Assembly (NCBI GenBank): GCA_004297765.1
Contig: SCTZ01000137.1
Coordinates: forward strand, 1 to 60,258
Direction of reading: 5' to 3'
Source: Chloroflexota bacterium
Lineage (GTDB): Bacteria > Chloroflexota > Dehalococcoidia > FW602-bin16
Length of the DNA: 60,258 nt
The number at the start of each line of letters is the position of its first letter. The first letter of the stretch is position 1. This document shows positions 42,629 to 50,542 of the stretch, one piece after another. A program made the position numbers and the translations under genes. The notes below the pieces were generated by a model. The model made no database searches, was not told the origin of the DNA, and saw nothing but the letters and a program-made list of their open reading frames with translations.

Positions 42629-42704
42629 TGGTGAGCCGCGAAGGACTCGAACCTTCAACCGGGTGATTAAGAGTCACCTGCTCTGCCAATTGAGCTAGCG
42701 GCCC
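42629..42704 (-). tRNA. tRNA-Lys (CTT)
   Basis: 76 nt with encoded CCA. The acceptor GGGCCGC pairs with GCGGCTC (one G-U). The anticodon stem GGTGA/TCACC encloses CTCTTAA with anticodon CTT, and the T loop is TTCGAGT. It is 30 bp from tRNA-Val on the same strand, probably one transcript. Confidence 0.96.
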
Positions 42705-42791
42705 GCAACGACGGATATTATAGCATCGCCGTTGGTTGAATGCAAATTTTCGCACGGCCCGGTTGATTCCATTTGGCTGACGGATCCTGTG

Positions 42792-42989
42792 CTAAGAGCC
42801 CCATTTCGTATGTCGGGAGACGTTCCTCTCGGGCGGTCCCGGTAGCTTTCGACGGCTGTCGGTTGGATCCCAGTTCTCGCCACTTGGTCTATCCATGGGT
42901 CGGCTACACATGAAGCATTTGACTATATCTCCATCGAGCCACAATGTGCCGCCGCAGTGACGGCATCGTTTCGTGTCAGAGCTTGCCAT
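42792..42989 (-). CDS. Small zinc-ribbon protein
   Basis: 65 residues with two CxxC knuckles, CRHCGGTLW (residues 9-17) and KCFMCSRP (24-31), separated by a short turn; the rest is polar. It looks like the one-finger zinc-ribbon proteins common in Chloroflexi genomes and phages; function unknown. GGAAGAGAG precedes the ATG. It lies upstream of the tRNA genes on the same strand. Confidence 0.6.
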   Translation of the reverse strand: MASSDTKRCRHCGGTLWLDGDIVKCFMCSRPMDRPSGENWDPTDSRRKLPGPPERNVSRHTKWGS

Positions 42990-43009
42990 TCTGGTTTCTC
43001 TCTTCCCCC

Positions 43010-43048
43010 AAAAAACTTGAGCCCACCAGGAACCAGTCCGGTGGGCTC
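43010..43048 (-). terminator. Intrinsic terminator after the zinc-ribbon gene
   Basis: On the minus strand GAGCCCACC (43048-43040) pairs with GGTGGGCTC (43027-43019) around a 12-base loop and is followed by a U-rich tract (plus strand AAAAAA at about 43010-43015). It ends transcription of the gene at 43166-43537. Confidence 0.8.
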
Positions 43049-43165
43049 AGGGCGGCTGGAACCGCCCAAAGTACATCAATACCCGGTGCGATCCGGGCAC
43101 ACCAAAACAGGCCCGGATGTCGCACGGAACGATCTATTCAGTTGGTGCAGGACGCTCTTCGCTGA

Positions 43166-43537
43166 CTACCAGCTACGACCGCGGCCACCACCGCCCGACG
43201 ACCGACGCGAGTCGCTGGGGCGCTGGGCAGAGTAGCAGTCAGAGCAGTAGACGGGGCGGTCAGTGCGCGGCTGGAAGGGTACCTGGGTATCCTTTCCGCA
43301 CGTGGCGCACACGGCCGGGAACATCTCCCGACGACCGCCAAATCCGCCGCCACCGAAGCCGCCGGAGCTGCGGCCGCCCTCGCCACGCGAGGCCTTGCGG
43401 GCAGCACGGCAATCCGGACAGCGGCCCGGCTCGTTGGTGAAACCCTTCTGAGCGAAGAATTCCTGTTCGGTTGCCGTGAAAACGAACTCGTTTCCGCAAT
43501 CGCGGCAGGTAAGGGTCTTGTCTTGCATGTTGATCAC
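43166..43537 (-). CDS. CxxC-CxxC zinc-ribbon protein with glycine-rich linker
   Basis: A 123-residue protein. The N-terminal zinc domain reads LTCRDCGNEFVFT...GRCPDCRAAR (zf-trcl type), a glycine/arginine/serine-rich linker (GGFGGGGFGGRRE) follows, and the second ribbon has VCATCGKDT and VYCSDCY. The tail is SSGGGGRGRSW. Such proteins are abundant small proteins of Chloroflexi and Gram-positive-type bacteria, probably nucleic-acid binding, by analogy with RGG-tailed RNA binders. GTG 43537 has AGGAG six bases upstream; ATG 43528 is the alternative. Ends at a clear terminator. Confidence 0.85.
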   Translation of the reverse strand: MINMQDKTLTCRDCGNEFVFTATEQEFFAQKGFTNEPGRCPDCRAARKASRGEGGRSSGGFGGGGFGGRREMFPAVCATCGKDTQVPFQPRTDRPVYCSDCYSAQRPSDSRRSSGGGGRGRSW

Positions 43538-43722
43538 GCCGACTCCTAATTATTACTACTTGGAACGATCCGTCAGCGCAATCACGATCAGGGGGGGCTA
43601 AGCTGAACAGACAGATCACCTACCCAGCCGCTTCTGGCTAACTGCGGAAACATACCAGCACCCATATTATACATAATTTTGATGATCTTGGCGATAGGCA
43701 GTTTGAGACCTGCTGCCGAGCG

Positions 43723-44886
43723 CTACATCGGGTAGCCCTTTCCCGGTCGTTTTCTGAGGGGCGCGAGGATCTCCTCGTTGTGCTGCCCGAGATCCGGGGA
43801 CGGCGAGAACGTCTCGCTCAGCGGCGTGAGGGAGAGCCTTATCGGACTGCGGCTGAAGCCGACCCGGGTGCCGTTCACGTCGGTCTCGCAGATCATGCCA
43901 CGCGCCCGCACCTGAGGGTCGGATACGATGCGCGCCACGTCGTTGATGGGCCCGCAGGGCAGTCCCTCTCGCTCCAGCAGCTCCAGCCACTCGGCCGCGG
44001 ACCGCGCGCGGAACAGTTGGTCCAGAATCGGCTCCAGCTCGCCCCAGTGGGATGTGCGGTCCTCGTTGGAGCGAAAACGCGGGTCCTCCGCTAGCTCCGG
44101 ACGCTCCAGCAGCACGCACAGCTTCCGCCACTGCGCATCGTTGCCGGCGGCCACGATGAGATAGCCGTCCCGAGCGCGCACCGACGTGAACGGCGAGATG
44201 GACGGATGACGATTCCCCAACGGCTCGGGCACCTGGCCCGTGACCGTGTAGCGGGCGATGGCGTTTTCCAGAATGGCCACCTGGCAATCGAGCATCGAGA
44301 TGTCGATCTCTTGTCCCTGACCCGTCTGTTCCCGCACGCGCAGGGCCGCCAGGATGGCGACAGTGGCGTAAAGACCAGCCGTTATGTCACCAACGGACGC
44401 CCCCGCCCGCGTCGGCATGCCTCCCGGCTGACCGGTGATACTCATCAGCCCGCCCATGCCTTGCACGATGATGTCGTAGGCGGGGCGGTCCCTATACGGT
44501 CCGGTCTGCCCGAAGCCGGAGACGTGGCAGCAGATCAGCCCCGGGTTGATCTCGTGCAGTCGGCTCCAGGGGAAGCCCAGCCTATCCAGGGTGCCGGGGC
44601 GGTAGTTCTCCAGAAGAACGTCGGACTCGGCCACCAGCCCGGCCAGCAGCTCTTCCCCCTCCGACGTCTTCAAGTCGAGGGTGACGCTTTTCTTGTTGCG
44701 GTTGAGGCTCATGAAGTAGGCGCTCCGGCCTCCGGCAAAGGGACCGTAGCCCCGCGCGTCGTCGCCCGGGCCGGGCGCCTCGACCTTGATCACCTCCGCT
44801 CCCAGATCTCCCAGGACCATTGAGCAGTACGGTCCGGCCAACACGCGGGTCAGGTCGATGACCTTCACGCCATCAAGGGGCAGCAT
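43723..44886 (-). CDS. CaiB/BaiF-family CoA-transferase (class III)
   Basis: Transfers CoA between carboxylic acids through an aspartyl-CoA anhydride intermediate. 387 residues with the family start LPLDGVKVIDLTRVLAGPYC, the nucleotide loop NRNKKSVTLDLK, and the catalytic aspartate in RPAYDIIVQGMGGLMSITG. The later motif GNRHPSISPF is also present. Closest in pattern to the succinyl-CoA or formyl-CoA dependent members, but the acid substrate cannot be read from sequence. No acyl-CoA dehydrogenase or similar partner is adjacent. Confidence 0.9.
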   Translation of the reverse strand: MLPLDGVKVIDLTRVLAGPYCSMVLGDLGAEVIKVEAPGPGDDARGYGPFAGGRSAYFMSLNRNKKSVTLDLKTSEGEELLAGLVAESDVLLENYRPGTLDRLGFPWSRLHEINPGLICCHVSGFGQTGPYRDRPAYDIIVQGMGGLMSITGQPGGMPTRAGASVGDITAGLYATVAILAALRVREQTGQGQEIDISMLDCQVAILENAIARYTVTGQVPEPLGNRHPSISPFTSVRARDGYLIVAAGNDAQWRKLCVLLERPELAEDPRFRSNEDRTSHWGELEPILDQLFRARSAAEWLELLEREGLPCGPINDVARIVSDPQVRARGMICETDVNGTRVGFSRSPIRLSLTPLSETFSPSPDLGQHNEEILAPLRKRPGKGYPM

Positions 44887-44981
44887 CAGAGTCCTCCTCC
44901 CCCGTCACGCCGATCGTTGGCCGGCGATCTCGGGTGGACTCATCTTACGCGGCGGCGCGGCGCGTTTCAAATGCGCTGCGC

Positions 44982-46064
44982 CTACCGCACAATCCCCCAG
45001 CGCCTGGCTCCCAACCCACTACCCCTGGCCCAGCGATACAGCCCTCCCGCTGCACTCGCCTTGTCGGAGTTGTCATGGGGCATCGCGCTGGTGTGGGATG
45101 CGACCCGTATGATGCCGTTGCCCCGCGTTGTGTCTGCGCCCACGTGCACCGCCTCGCCCCAGATCAGCCATGGAAGGAACGGCTCGAGATTCCCCGCGAA
45201 GGTGACGCGCCCGACGAACCCGCCGTCGGGGGTGTTGTAGCGCTGGCGAGCGCCGCAGCTCTTCGGGACGACCCAGCGCGTCTGATCCTTCTCCACGCGC
45301 ACCTGCCTGGCGCCGCGGGCTAGCTCCGCGTGGTCCACCAGCGGGCCGCCGGTGCCGTAGTACTGTCCCAGAGCCTCCAGTCGATCGAGCAGATTGCGCA
45401 CGAGGGGAGCAAACCGAAGTGGGCGCACCGGACGCTCGTCGTCGACCAACTGAAGCGGCGTCACGAGCTCCAGGGAGACCCGGTCCGGCGGGAGAGCGGC
45501 GGCCCGAGACAACACATCCTCATGGGTCACCCCGCCCGTCGCCGGGAGGTTGATCAGATGGTCTTTGTCAGTCAGGACGATCTGGCCCGTGTCCATCAGC
45601 GGGTTGACGGCCGTGATCTGCCTCACCTGGATCCTTCCATGATGGCGCCGCTTTGCCCGGCCCGTCACGTGCCGACCGATGCCCGACTCGCTCATCGCCT
45701 TCAGTCCGGTCACCACGTAGGGGAACAGGCTCATCACGTTCCCGAAGACAGTCACGCCGAACTCGAATAACTCGCCAGGCTGGTAGGTGGCCTTGCCGTC
45801 CATGGGCGGAACGATCACGAACGGGCGAGGGATATCTCTGCCACACTCATCCACCTCTTCCGCGCAAGACGCCAGCATAGAGACAGGACAGCTCAGCTCG
45901 TGCATGCAGAAGGCGCAGCAGCTTCTACAGCGATCGAGGCAGAAGCGGTGTCTCAGAGCGTGAGAGAACGTGCTTCGCAGAATGCTGCCCGGATGCTCGT
46001 TCAGAACGATGGTGCTGCGGACCTGGGCCGTCACGCGCAGAACGTATGCGACGAAACCGTCCAT
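44982..46064 (-). CDS. cas6: Orphan Cas6-family RAMP endoribonuclease (CRISPR precursor processing)
   Basis: A 360-residue RAMP-fold protein of the Cas6 type usually found with type III and some type I systems. The N-terminal part has EHPGSILRSTFSHALRHRFC, the cysteine-rich stretch CRSCCAFCMHELSC, and the first RRM-like half with ELFEFGVTVFGN. The C-terminal half ends WLIWGEAVHVGADTTRGNGI, the glycine-rich loop that binds repeat RNA. A single residue cannot be assigned as catalytic. It is unlike the Cas6 of the complete locus at 57970. No other cas gene touches it; degenerate CRISPR-like repeats of another family lie 1.3-2.2 kb away. The last 30 residues look poorly conserved. Confidence 0.8.
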   Translation of the reverse strand: MDGFVAYVLRVTAQVRSTIVLNEHPGSILRSTFSHALRHRFCLDRCRSCCAFCMHELSCPVSMLASCAEEVDECGRDIPRPFVIVPPMDGKATYQPGELFEFGVTVFGNVMSLFPYVVTGLKAMSESGIGRHVTGRAKRRHHGRIQVRQITAVNPLMDTGQIVLTDKDHLINLPATGGVTHEDVLSRAAALPPDRVSLELVTPLQLVDDERPVRPLRFAPLVRNLLDRLEALGQYYGTGGPLVDHAELARGARQVRVEKDQTRWVVPKSCGARQRYNTPDGGFVGRVTFAGNLEPFLPWLIWGEAVHVGADTTRGNGIIRVASHTSAMPHDNSDKASAAGGLYRWARGSGLGARRWGIVR

Positions 46065-46457
46065 AATTCCACTCCGCTGGTCGCGAACGCGAACTCCGAC
46101 GGGAAAGAGTATCAGTCCTGCCAGAGCACCCTTTCAAGGAGAAGAGGTCTCGGCGCCATACATGTCCGAGAAACAGCGCCGACCCGCATGCCGAGCGCGT
46201 CGCGGCGACCGCTGATCGTCACAACCGATGCATGAGTGAGGATTGGCGGTCGCACTGCCACGATGCCACGACGCAGGCGCGTGCATCCGAACCGGGATGC
46301 CCACAGGCCCCCAAGTACTGGTTGTCAGGAGACTCGTGCATCCCATGGCGAGGCGGCTGTTAATGAGAATTGTAGACCCGCTTTCCAGCCCCTGTCAAGC
46401 GTGCCGTCGAGCAGAGACTTCAAGACAGAGACCCCTGACACATGCAAGCCCCTGTCC
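46065..46457. other. Gene-free interval upstream of the orphan cas6
   Basis: 393 bp between the divergent-side end of the ZIP gene and the cas6 start. I find no convincing ORF, terminator or repeat. It lacks the CRISPR repeat found at 48243-50066. Confidence 0.5.
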
Positions 46458-47213
46458 CTACCGCAAAAGGGCCAGGCTGAGGGTCATGATGATCATACCC
46501 ACCATGACGCCGAGGATGATGGGGTGCTCGTCTCCCACCTTGTGAGCGGCTGGGAGGAGCTCATCCAGGCTGATGAAGACCATCACGCCGCCGACCGCGG
46601 CCAGGAGGTAGCTCAGGATCTGGGGAGTGAGCAGTGGTAGCAGGAACAGCGCGCCGATGAGCGCGCCCACGGGCTCGGCCAGGCCGGTATAGAAAGAGAC
46701 CCAGAAAGCCTGGCGTCGGCTTCCCGTGGCCGCGTAGATAGGCATGGCCACCGCGATGCCCTCGGGGATGTTGTGGATGGCGATGGCCAGGGTGAGCACC
46801 AATCCCAGCTCCAGGGAGCTGAGCGCGCTGGCAAAGACCGCCAGACCCTCCGGGAAATTGTGGATAGCCAGCCCCAGCGCAACCATGGTGCCGGTGCGTG
46901 CCAGGCGCGAGGCGCCGGTCGTCTGTCGTTCGCTCATGAAGACGTGAGGCGTCATCACGTCCACCAGGAAGAGTCCCACCATGGCCGCGAAGAAAGCCAG
47001 GCTGGCCTGCAGGAAGCCCAGCTCCGCGATGGCGCCGCCCAGGAGCTCGACAAAGGAGACCAGTACCATGACGCCGGCGGCCATGCCGAGCATGAAAGCC
47101 GTGAACCAGCGGCCCGGGTTGCGCACGATGAGCACGATAAGGCTGCCCAGCCCCGTCGAGAGCCCGGCGACGGTGGTCAGCAGCAGCGGCAGAAGCGCAT
47201 CGGCGAAGGTCAT
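46458..47213 (-). CDS. zupT: ZIP-family metal (zinc) transporter
   Basis: A 251-residue membrane protein with eight helices. The two ZIP signatures HNFPEG (helix IV) and HNIPEG (helix V) form the binuclear metal site that carries Zn2+ and other divalent ions into the cytoplasm. The N-terminal GLSTGLGSLIV and the late GLAEPVGALIGALFL blocks match ZupT. A short histidine-poor loop (MSERQTTGASRLAR) separates the halves. ATG 47213 is preceded by a weak ribosome-binding site. Confidence 0.93.
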   Translation of the reverse strand: MTFADALLPLLLTTVAGLSTGLGSLIVLIVRNPGRWFTAFMLGMAAGVMVLVSFVELLGGAIAELGFLQASLAFFAAMVGLFLVDVMTPHVFMSERQTTGASRLARTGTMVALGLAIHNFPEGLAVFASALSSLELGLVLTLAIAIHNIPEGIAVAMPIYAATGSRRQAFWVSFYTGLAEPVGALIGALFLLPLLTPQILSYLLAAVGGVMVFISLDELLPAAHKVGDEHPIILGVMVGMIIMTLSLALLR

Positions 47214-47558
47214 TGGCTGGCCATGACTCCTCCGAGGGGCGTGAGAAGCCCGAGGCCGTCCGAGAGAACACCGACATCAGCCACACGGGCTCCGCCTATT
47301 TCCCATGATGAGCTGTCGGGCGCCCGGAAGTCAAGCGGTCTCCCCACTCTGCGGTCCATGAGCTTGTCTACCTTACAGGAATGGTGGTCAAAGTTAGGCT
47401 TCTGGCATCCTCTACTCGGATGTAAGGTTGAGATAACCAGAGCAGCCACAGCCCGAGCTGCCGGCTACATCCGGGAGATGATCGACCGGACCATCTGCTT
47501 TCAGTATCCCCTACGCGGATCGAATGATCGGGGCACGTGCTGCGTGTTGATCGATTTG
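47214..47558. other. Gene-free interval with two degenerate CRISPR-like repeat copies
   Basis: 345 bp. Copy a (47398-47428) contains CATCCTCTACTCGGAT and copy b (47498-47530) contains CTTTCAGTATCCCCTACG followed by CGGATCGAATG. Related words occur at 48123-48149 and 48183-48214. The pattern ATCC-CCTACGC-GGAT can form a small hairpin, as in many CRISPR repeats. No ORF is convincing. Confidence 0.4.
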
Positions 47559-48059
47559 TTAGCCGTTTGCAGAAAACCCTTGGTGAAACTCCACGACGCC
47601 CTGTGTCTTGCTATTATCAAACGGTAGGGCCAGAAAGTACTCCTGCGGAACGCCGTCAAGAGTTAAATCCGGAAGGTTCCTGAAGCCGAACCGTTCATAG
47701 TATCCAGGGTCGCCCACAAGAACACAGCCCCTGGCTCCTGAAGCTTTCAGCAAGGATAGTCCCTCACGAATGAGGGATTTCCCGATGCCTTGTTTCTGGC
47801 ATTCTGGTAACACAGCGACGGGGCCCAGACCGTACCAATCATGACTGCCATCGGAAATAGTTACGGGCGAGAAGGCAACATGGCCTACCACTTTTCCACC
47901 AACTTCCGCGACCAGCGAAATAGTGAGCGCATTGGCAGCTCGCAGTGCCCTAACTATGAATTGTTCTGTCTGCCTACTATGCGGATGATCTTCGAAAGCC
48001 GCATTGACGACCTCGGATATTACTTCTGTGTCTGACTCGATCTCGCTACGAATAATCAT
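47559..48059 (-). CDS. GNAT-family N-acetyltransferase (YhbS-like)
   Basis: 166 residues. The acetyl-CoA-binding motif A reads LGPVAVLPECQKQGIGKSLI (about residues 77-96), motif B follows at CVLVGDPGYYERFGFR, and DGVPQEYFLALPF is typical of the YhbS subgroup. Substrate unknown. It lies between degenerate CRISPR-like repeats and has codon use and AT content a little different from its neighbours, so it may be a recent arrival. Confidence 0.9.
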   Translation of the reverse strand: MIIRSEIESDTEVISEVVNAAFEDHPHSRQTEQFIVRALRAANALTISLVAEVGGKVVGHVAFSPVTISDGSHDWYGLGPVAVLPECQKQGIGKSLIREGLSLLKASGARGCVLVGDPGYYERFGFRNLPDLTLDGVPQEYFLALPFDNSKTQGVVEFHQGFSANG

Positions 48060-48120
48060 GTTCTACTCCAGTCCACGCCATATGTGCTGCCTACTGATGG
48101 CTAACGTAAAGCCAGCCGGA

Positions 48121-48214
48121 GCCACAGTATACCCCACACGGATCGAATGGTCACCCCCACACGCGTGGGGACAATGACGACCACTTTCAGTATCCTCTAC
48201 TCGAATCCCTTCAG
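48121..48214. repeat. Degenerate CRISPR-like repeats before the active array
   Basis: Copy c (48123-48149) has CAGTATACCCCACACGGATC and GAATGGTC; copy d (48183-48214) has CACTTTCAGTATCCTCTACT. They resemble copies a and b upstream and lie about 60 bp apart, close to one CRISPR unit. Between them CCCCACACGCGTGGGG (48154-48169) is a palindrome of the kind seen in type I-E repeats. All differ from the repeat of the adjacent intact array. Confidence 0.4.
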
Positions 48215-48242
48215 GTCCTGCTGGCGAGGGCTATCGCCACGG

Positions 48243-50066
48243 GTGCTCAACGCCTCTCGGCATCAGAGATATGGTCACCTGTAGCCAATCCACCGCCACG
48301 CGCGAGCCTGCCTGTGCTCAACGCCTCTCGGCATCAGAGATATGGTCACCTGCACATCGCCTCCATCGCCCGCAAGGACGATCAGTGCTCAACGCCTCTC
48401 GGCATCAGAGATATGGTCACATAGTTGCCCTCGGCGTGGGGATGAAATGCTGCCTGTGCTCAACGCCTCTCGGCATCAGAGATATGGTCACAATACTTCC
48501 TCCCTCAGCCCCGCATCTAACTCTGGCTGTGCTCAACGCCTCTCGGCATCAGAGATATGGTCACGTTTGCCACCGGCGTCGATGGTCGGCTTGTAGGCGG
48601 GTGCTCAACGCCTCTCGGCATCAGAGATATGGTCACGAGAGTAGGCGCATTAGTTGCGCGTTCGAGTAGTGGTGCTCAACGCCTCTCGGCATCAGAGATA
48701 TGGTCACATTGTAGCCAGCGGCCCCGTTATCCGAGAGAGCCAGGTGCTCAACGCCTCTCGGCATCAGAGATATGGTCACTTGACGAGCGCCTTCGCCCGA
48801 GCGACCAGCGCAGGTGCTCAACGCCTCTCGGCATCAGAGATATGGTCACTTGTAGGCCGCCTCAGTCACGATCCGAGTGCTTCGTGCTCAACGCCTCTCG
48901 GCATCAGAGATATGGTCACATCGTGCTTGGGCGCAGCAGCAACACGGCCGCGACGTGCTCAACGCCTCTCGGCATCAGAGATATGGTCACACTAGCGACT
49001 GGGGCGGCCACGTCGCTGGTCGGCTCGTGCTCAACGCCTCTCGGCATCAGAGATATGGTCACGCAGATTCACCGACATAACGGCTCCTAGCCTGGTGCTC
49101 AACGCCTCTCGGCATCAGAGATATGGTCACTACTGCCGCCGGTCGTGATGCTCACCTGCCACAACGGTAGTGCTCAACGCCTCTCGGCATCAGAGATATG
49201 GTCACCGTCCCGCGTTGAGCCCAGTTCGCAGGGCTGGAGGTGCTCAACGCCTCTCGGCATCAGAGATATGGTCACTTTGTTTGTCGAGGGTGGCTGTGCT
49301 AAACTGCTTCTGGTGCTCAACGCCTCTCGGCATCAGAGATATGGTCACAGTCAACGCGCCGCTTAATCTGGTAGATCAGTAGAGGTGCTCAACGCCTCTC
49401 GGCATCAGAGATATGGTCACAATCTTCATTGCTCAGCCCGATCCGCTCCCACTTGTGCTCAACGCCTCTCGGCATCAGAGATATGGTCACCAGCGGGCCC
49501 CAGTCGCCGTGTGTTCAGTGTCTGAAAAGTGCTCAACGCCTCTCGGCATCAGAGATATGGTCACTTTCTTGCCCCTCATACACCGTGACAAAACTATGAG
49601 TGCTCAACGCCTCTCGGCATCAGAGATATGGTCACGCATGGCTCGTATGCACGGCTCAACCGTCCGGGCGGTGCTCAACGCCTCTCGGCATCAGAGATAT
49701 GGTCACTTGGAGTTGGGCTAGGATGGTGGGGCGATACGTGGTATGTGCTCAACGCCTCTCGGCATCAGAGATATGGTCACGTCTTCTGAGGGTTCGAGAG
49801 GTCTTCGCAGTCATCGGTGCTCAACGCCTCTCGGCATCAGAGATATGGTCACTTGTGAGCGGTCCCACGTCGTGGCAATGGGCCTCCCCGTGCTCAACGC
49901 CTCTCGGCATCAGAGATATGGTCACCTACAATCATGCCTTCCAATCACTGATTGTTGAGGTGCTCAACGCCTCTCGGCATCAGAGATATGGTCACACGGC
50001 TGGCTCAGTTGTGACGGCCGGGCCGTTCTTGTGCTCAACGCCTCTCGGCATCAGAGATATGGTCAC
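48243..50066 (-). CRISPR. CRISPR array, 26 identical 36-bp repeats and 25 spacers
   Basis: On the plus strand each repeat begins GTGCTCAACGCCTCTCGGC and ends AGAGATATGGTCAC. Repeat starts run from 48243 to 50031 at 68-75 bp intervals, giving spacers of 32-39 bp. All repeats look identical, including both terminal ones. Read on the minus strand the repeat holds ATGCC-GAGA-GGCGT, a 5-bp hairpin with a GNRA loop, followed by TTGAGCAC, a plausible 8-nt crRNA handle. This and the position after cas2 suggest minus-strand transcription with the newest spacers near 50031. I recognised no spacer target in the window by eye. Confidence 0.98.
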
Positions 50067-50243
50067 TGCACCCATACGGGGACTTGCGGTGATTGGCGTC
50101 GCAGACGCAATTTCAAGGATCGGGACATCATGACATCCGGAGACACGTTGACTGATGACTATTCCGAGCGTTGGCGCCAGCTCCATGGGATGCCCTAAGC
50201 CCGTTCTTTTCCGCCACTCGTCGATGCTTGACGCCACTGACTC
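50067..50243 (-). promoter_or_regulatory. Presumed CRISPR leader between cas2 and the array
   Basis: 177 bp of non-coding sequence between the cas2 stop and the first repeat in the inferred direction of transcription. It is not AT-rich and I see no clear promoter boxes, so transcription could run through from the cas operon. Assignment as leader rests on position and repeat orientation only. Confidence 0.5.
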
Positions 50244-50534
50244 CTAAATGATCACATGCCCTGGCGGATCCTCGGGCCACGCGGCTCGTGTGTCCCGTTT
50301 GCGCAATCGTTTGATGCAACTTTCGCACACGGGCACAATCAGCCATCCATCCTCTTTCACAAGCAGTCGCGTGAGATCCCAGCGCAGTTTCTCCTCCTCT
50401 CGCGTGCTCAGATGACATCGAAACACGCTATATTGTACACGCTCGCCATACCCTTCCAGGAGTTTTGCAGTTCGCCTCAGTCTGGCGTCGTCCCGAACAT
50501 CGTATGCTACCAGGTACCATCCTCGCGTACTCAT
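50244..50534 (-). CDS. cas2: CRISPR adaptation protein Cas2
   Basis: Forms the adaptation complex with Cas1, which inserts new spacers at the leader end. 96 residues with the ferredoxin-like fold pattern YLVAYDVRDDARLRR (conserved Asp12), RVQYSVFRCHLSTREEEKLR, and a late strand VPVCESC. Length is normal. Eight bases separate it from cas4-cas1, and its stop borders the presumed leader. Confidence 0.96.
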   Translation of the reverse strand: MSTRGWYLVAYDVRDDARLRRTAKLLEGYGERVQYSVFRCHLSTREEEKLRWDLTRLLVKEDGWLIVPVCESCIKRLRKRDTRAAWPEDPPGHVII

Positions 50535-50542
50535 GCTTGTCG

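Noticed and set aside
48243-50066. Self-targeting spacers against genes in this window
   Set aside because: No long match was noticed by eye; a proper BLASTN of all 25 spacers against the genome is required.
48271-50133. Open frames across the array that encode periodic peptides with LNASRHQRYGH or CSTPLGIRDMVT units
   Set aside because: They are the CRISPR repeat translated in different frames; frames shift because spacer lengths vary, and there are no ribosome-binding sites.
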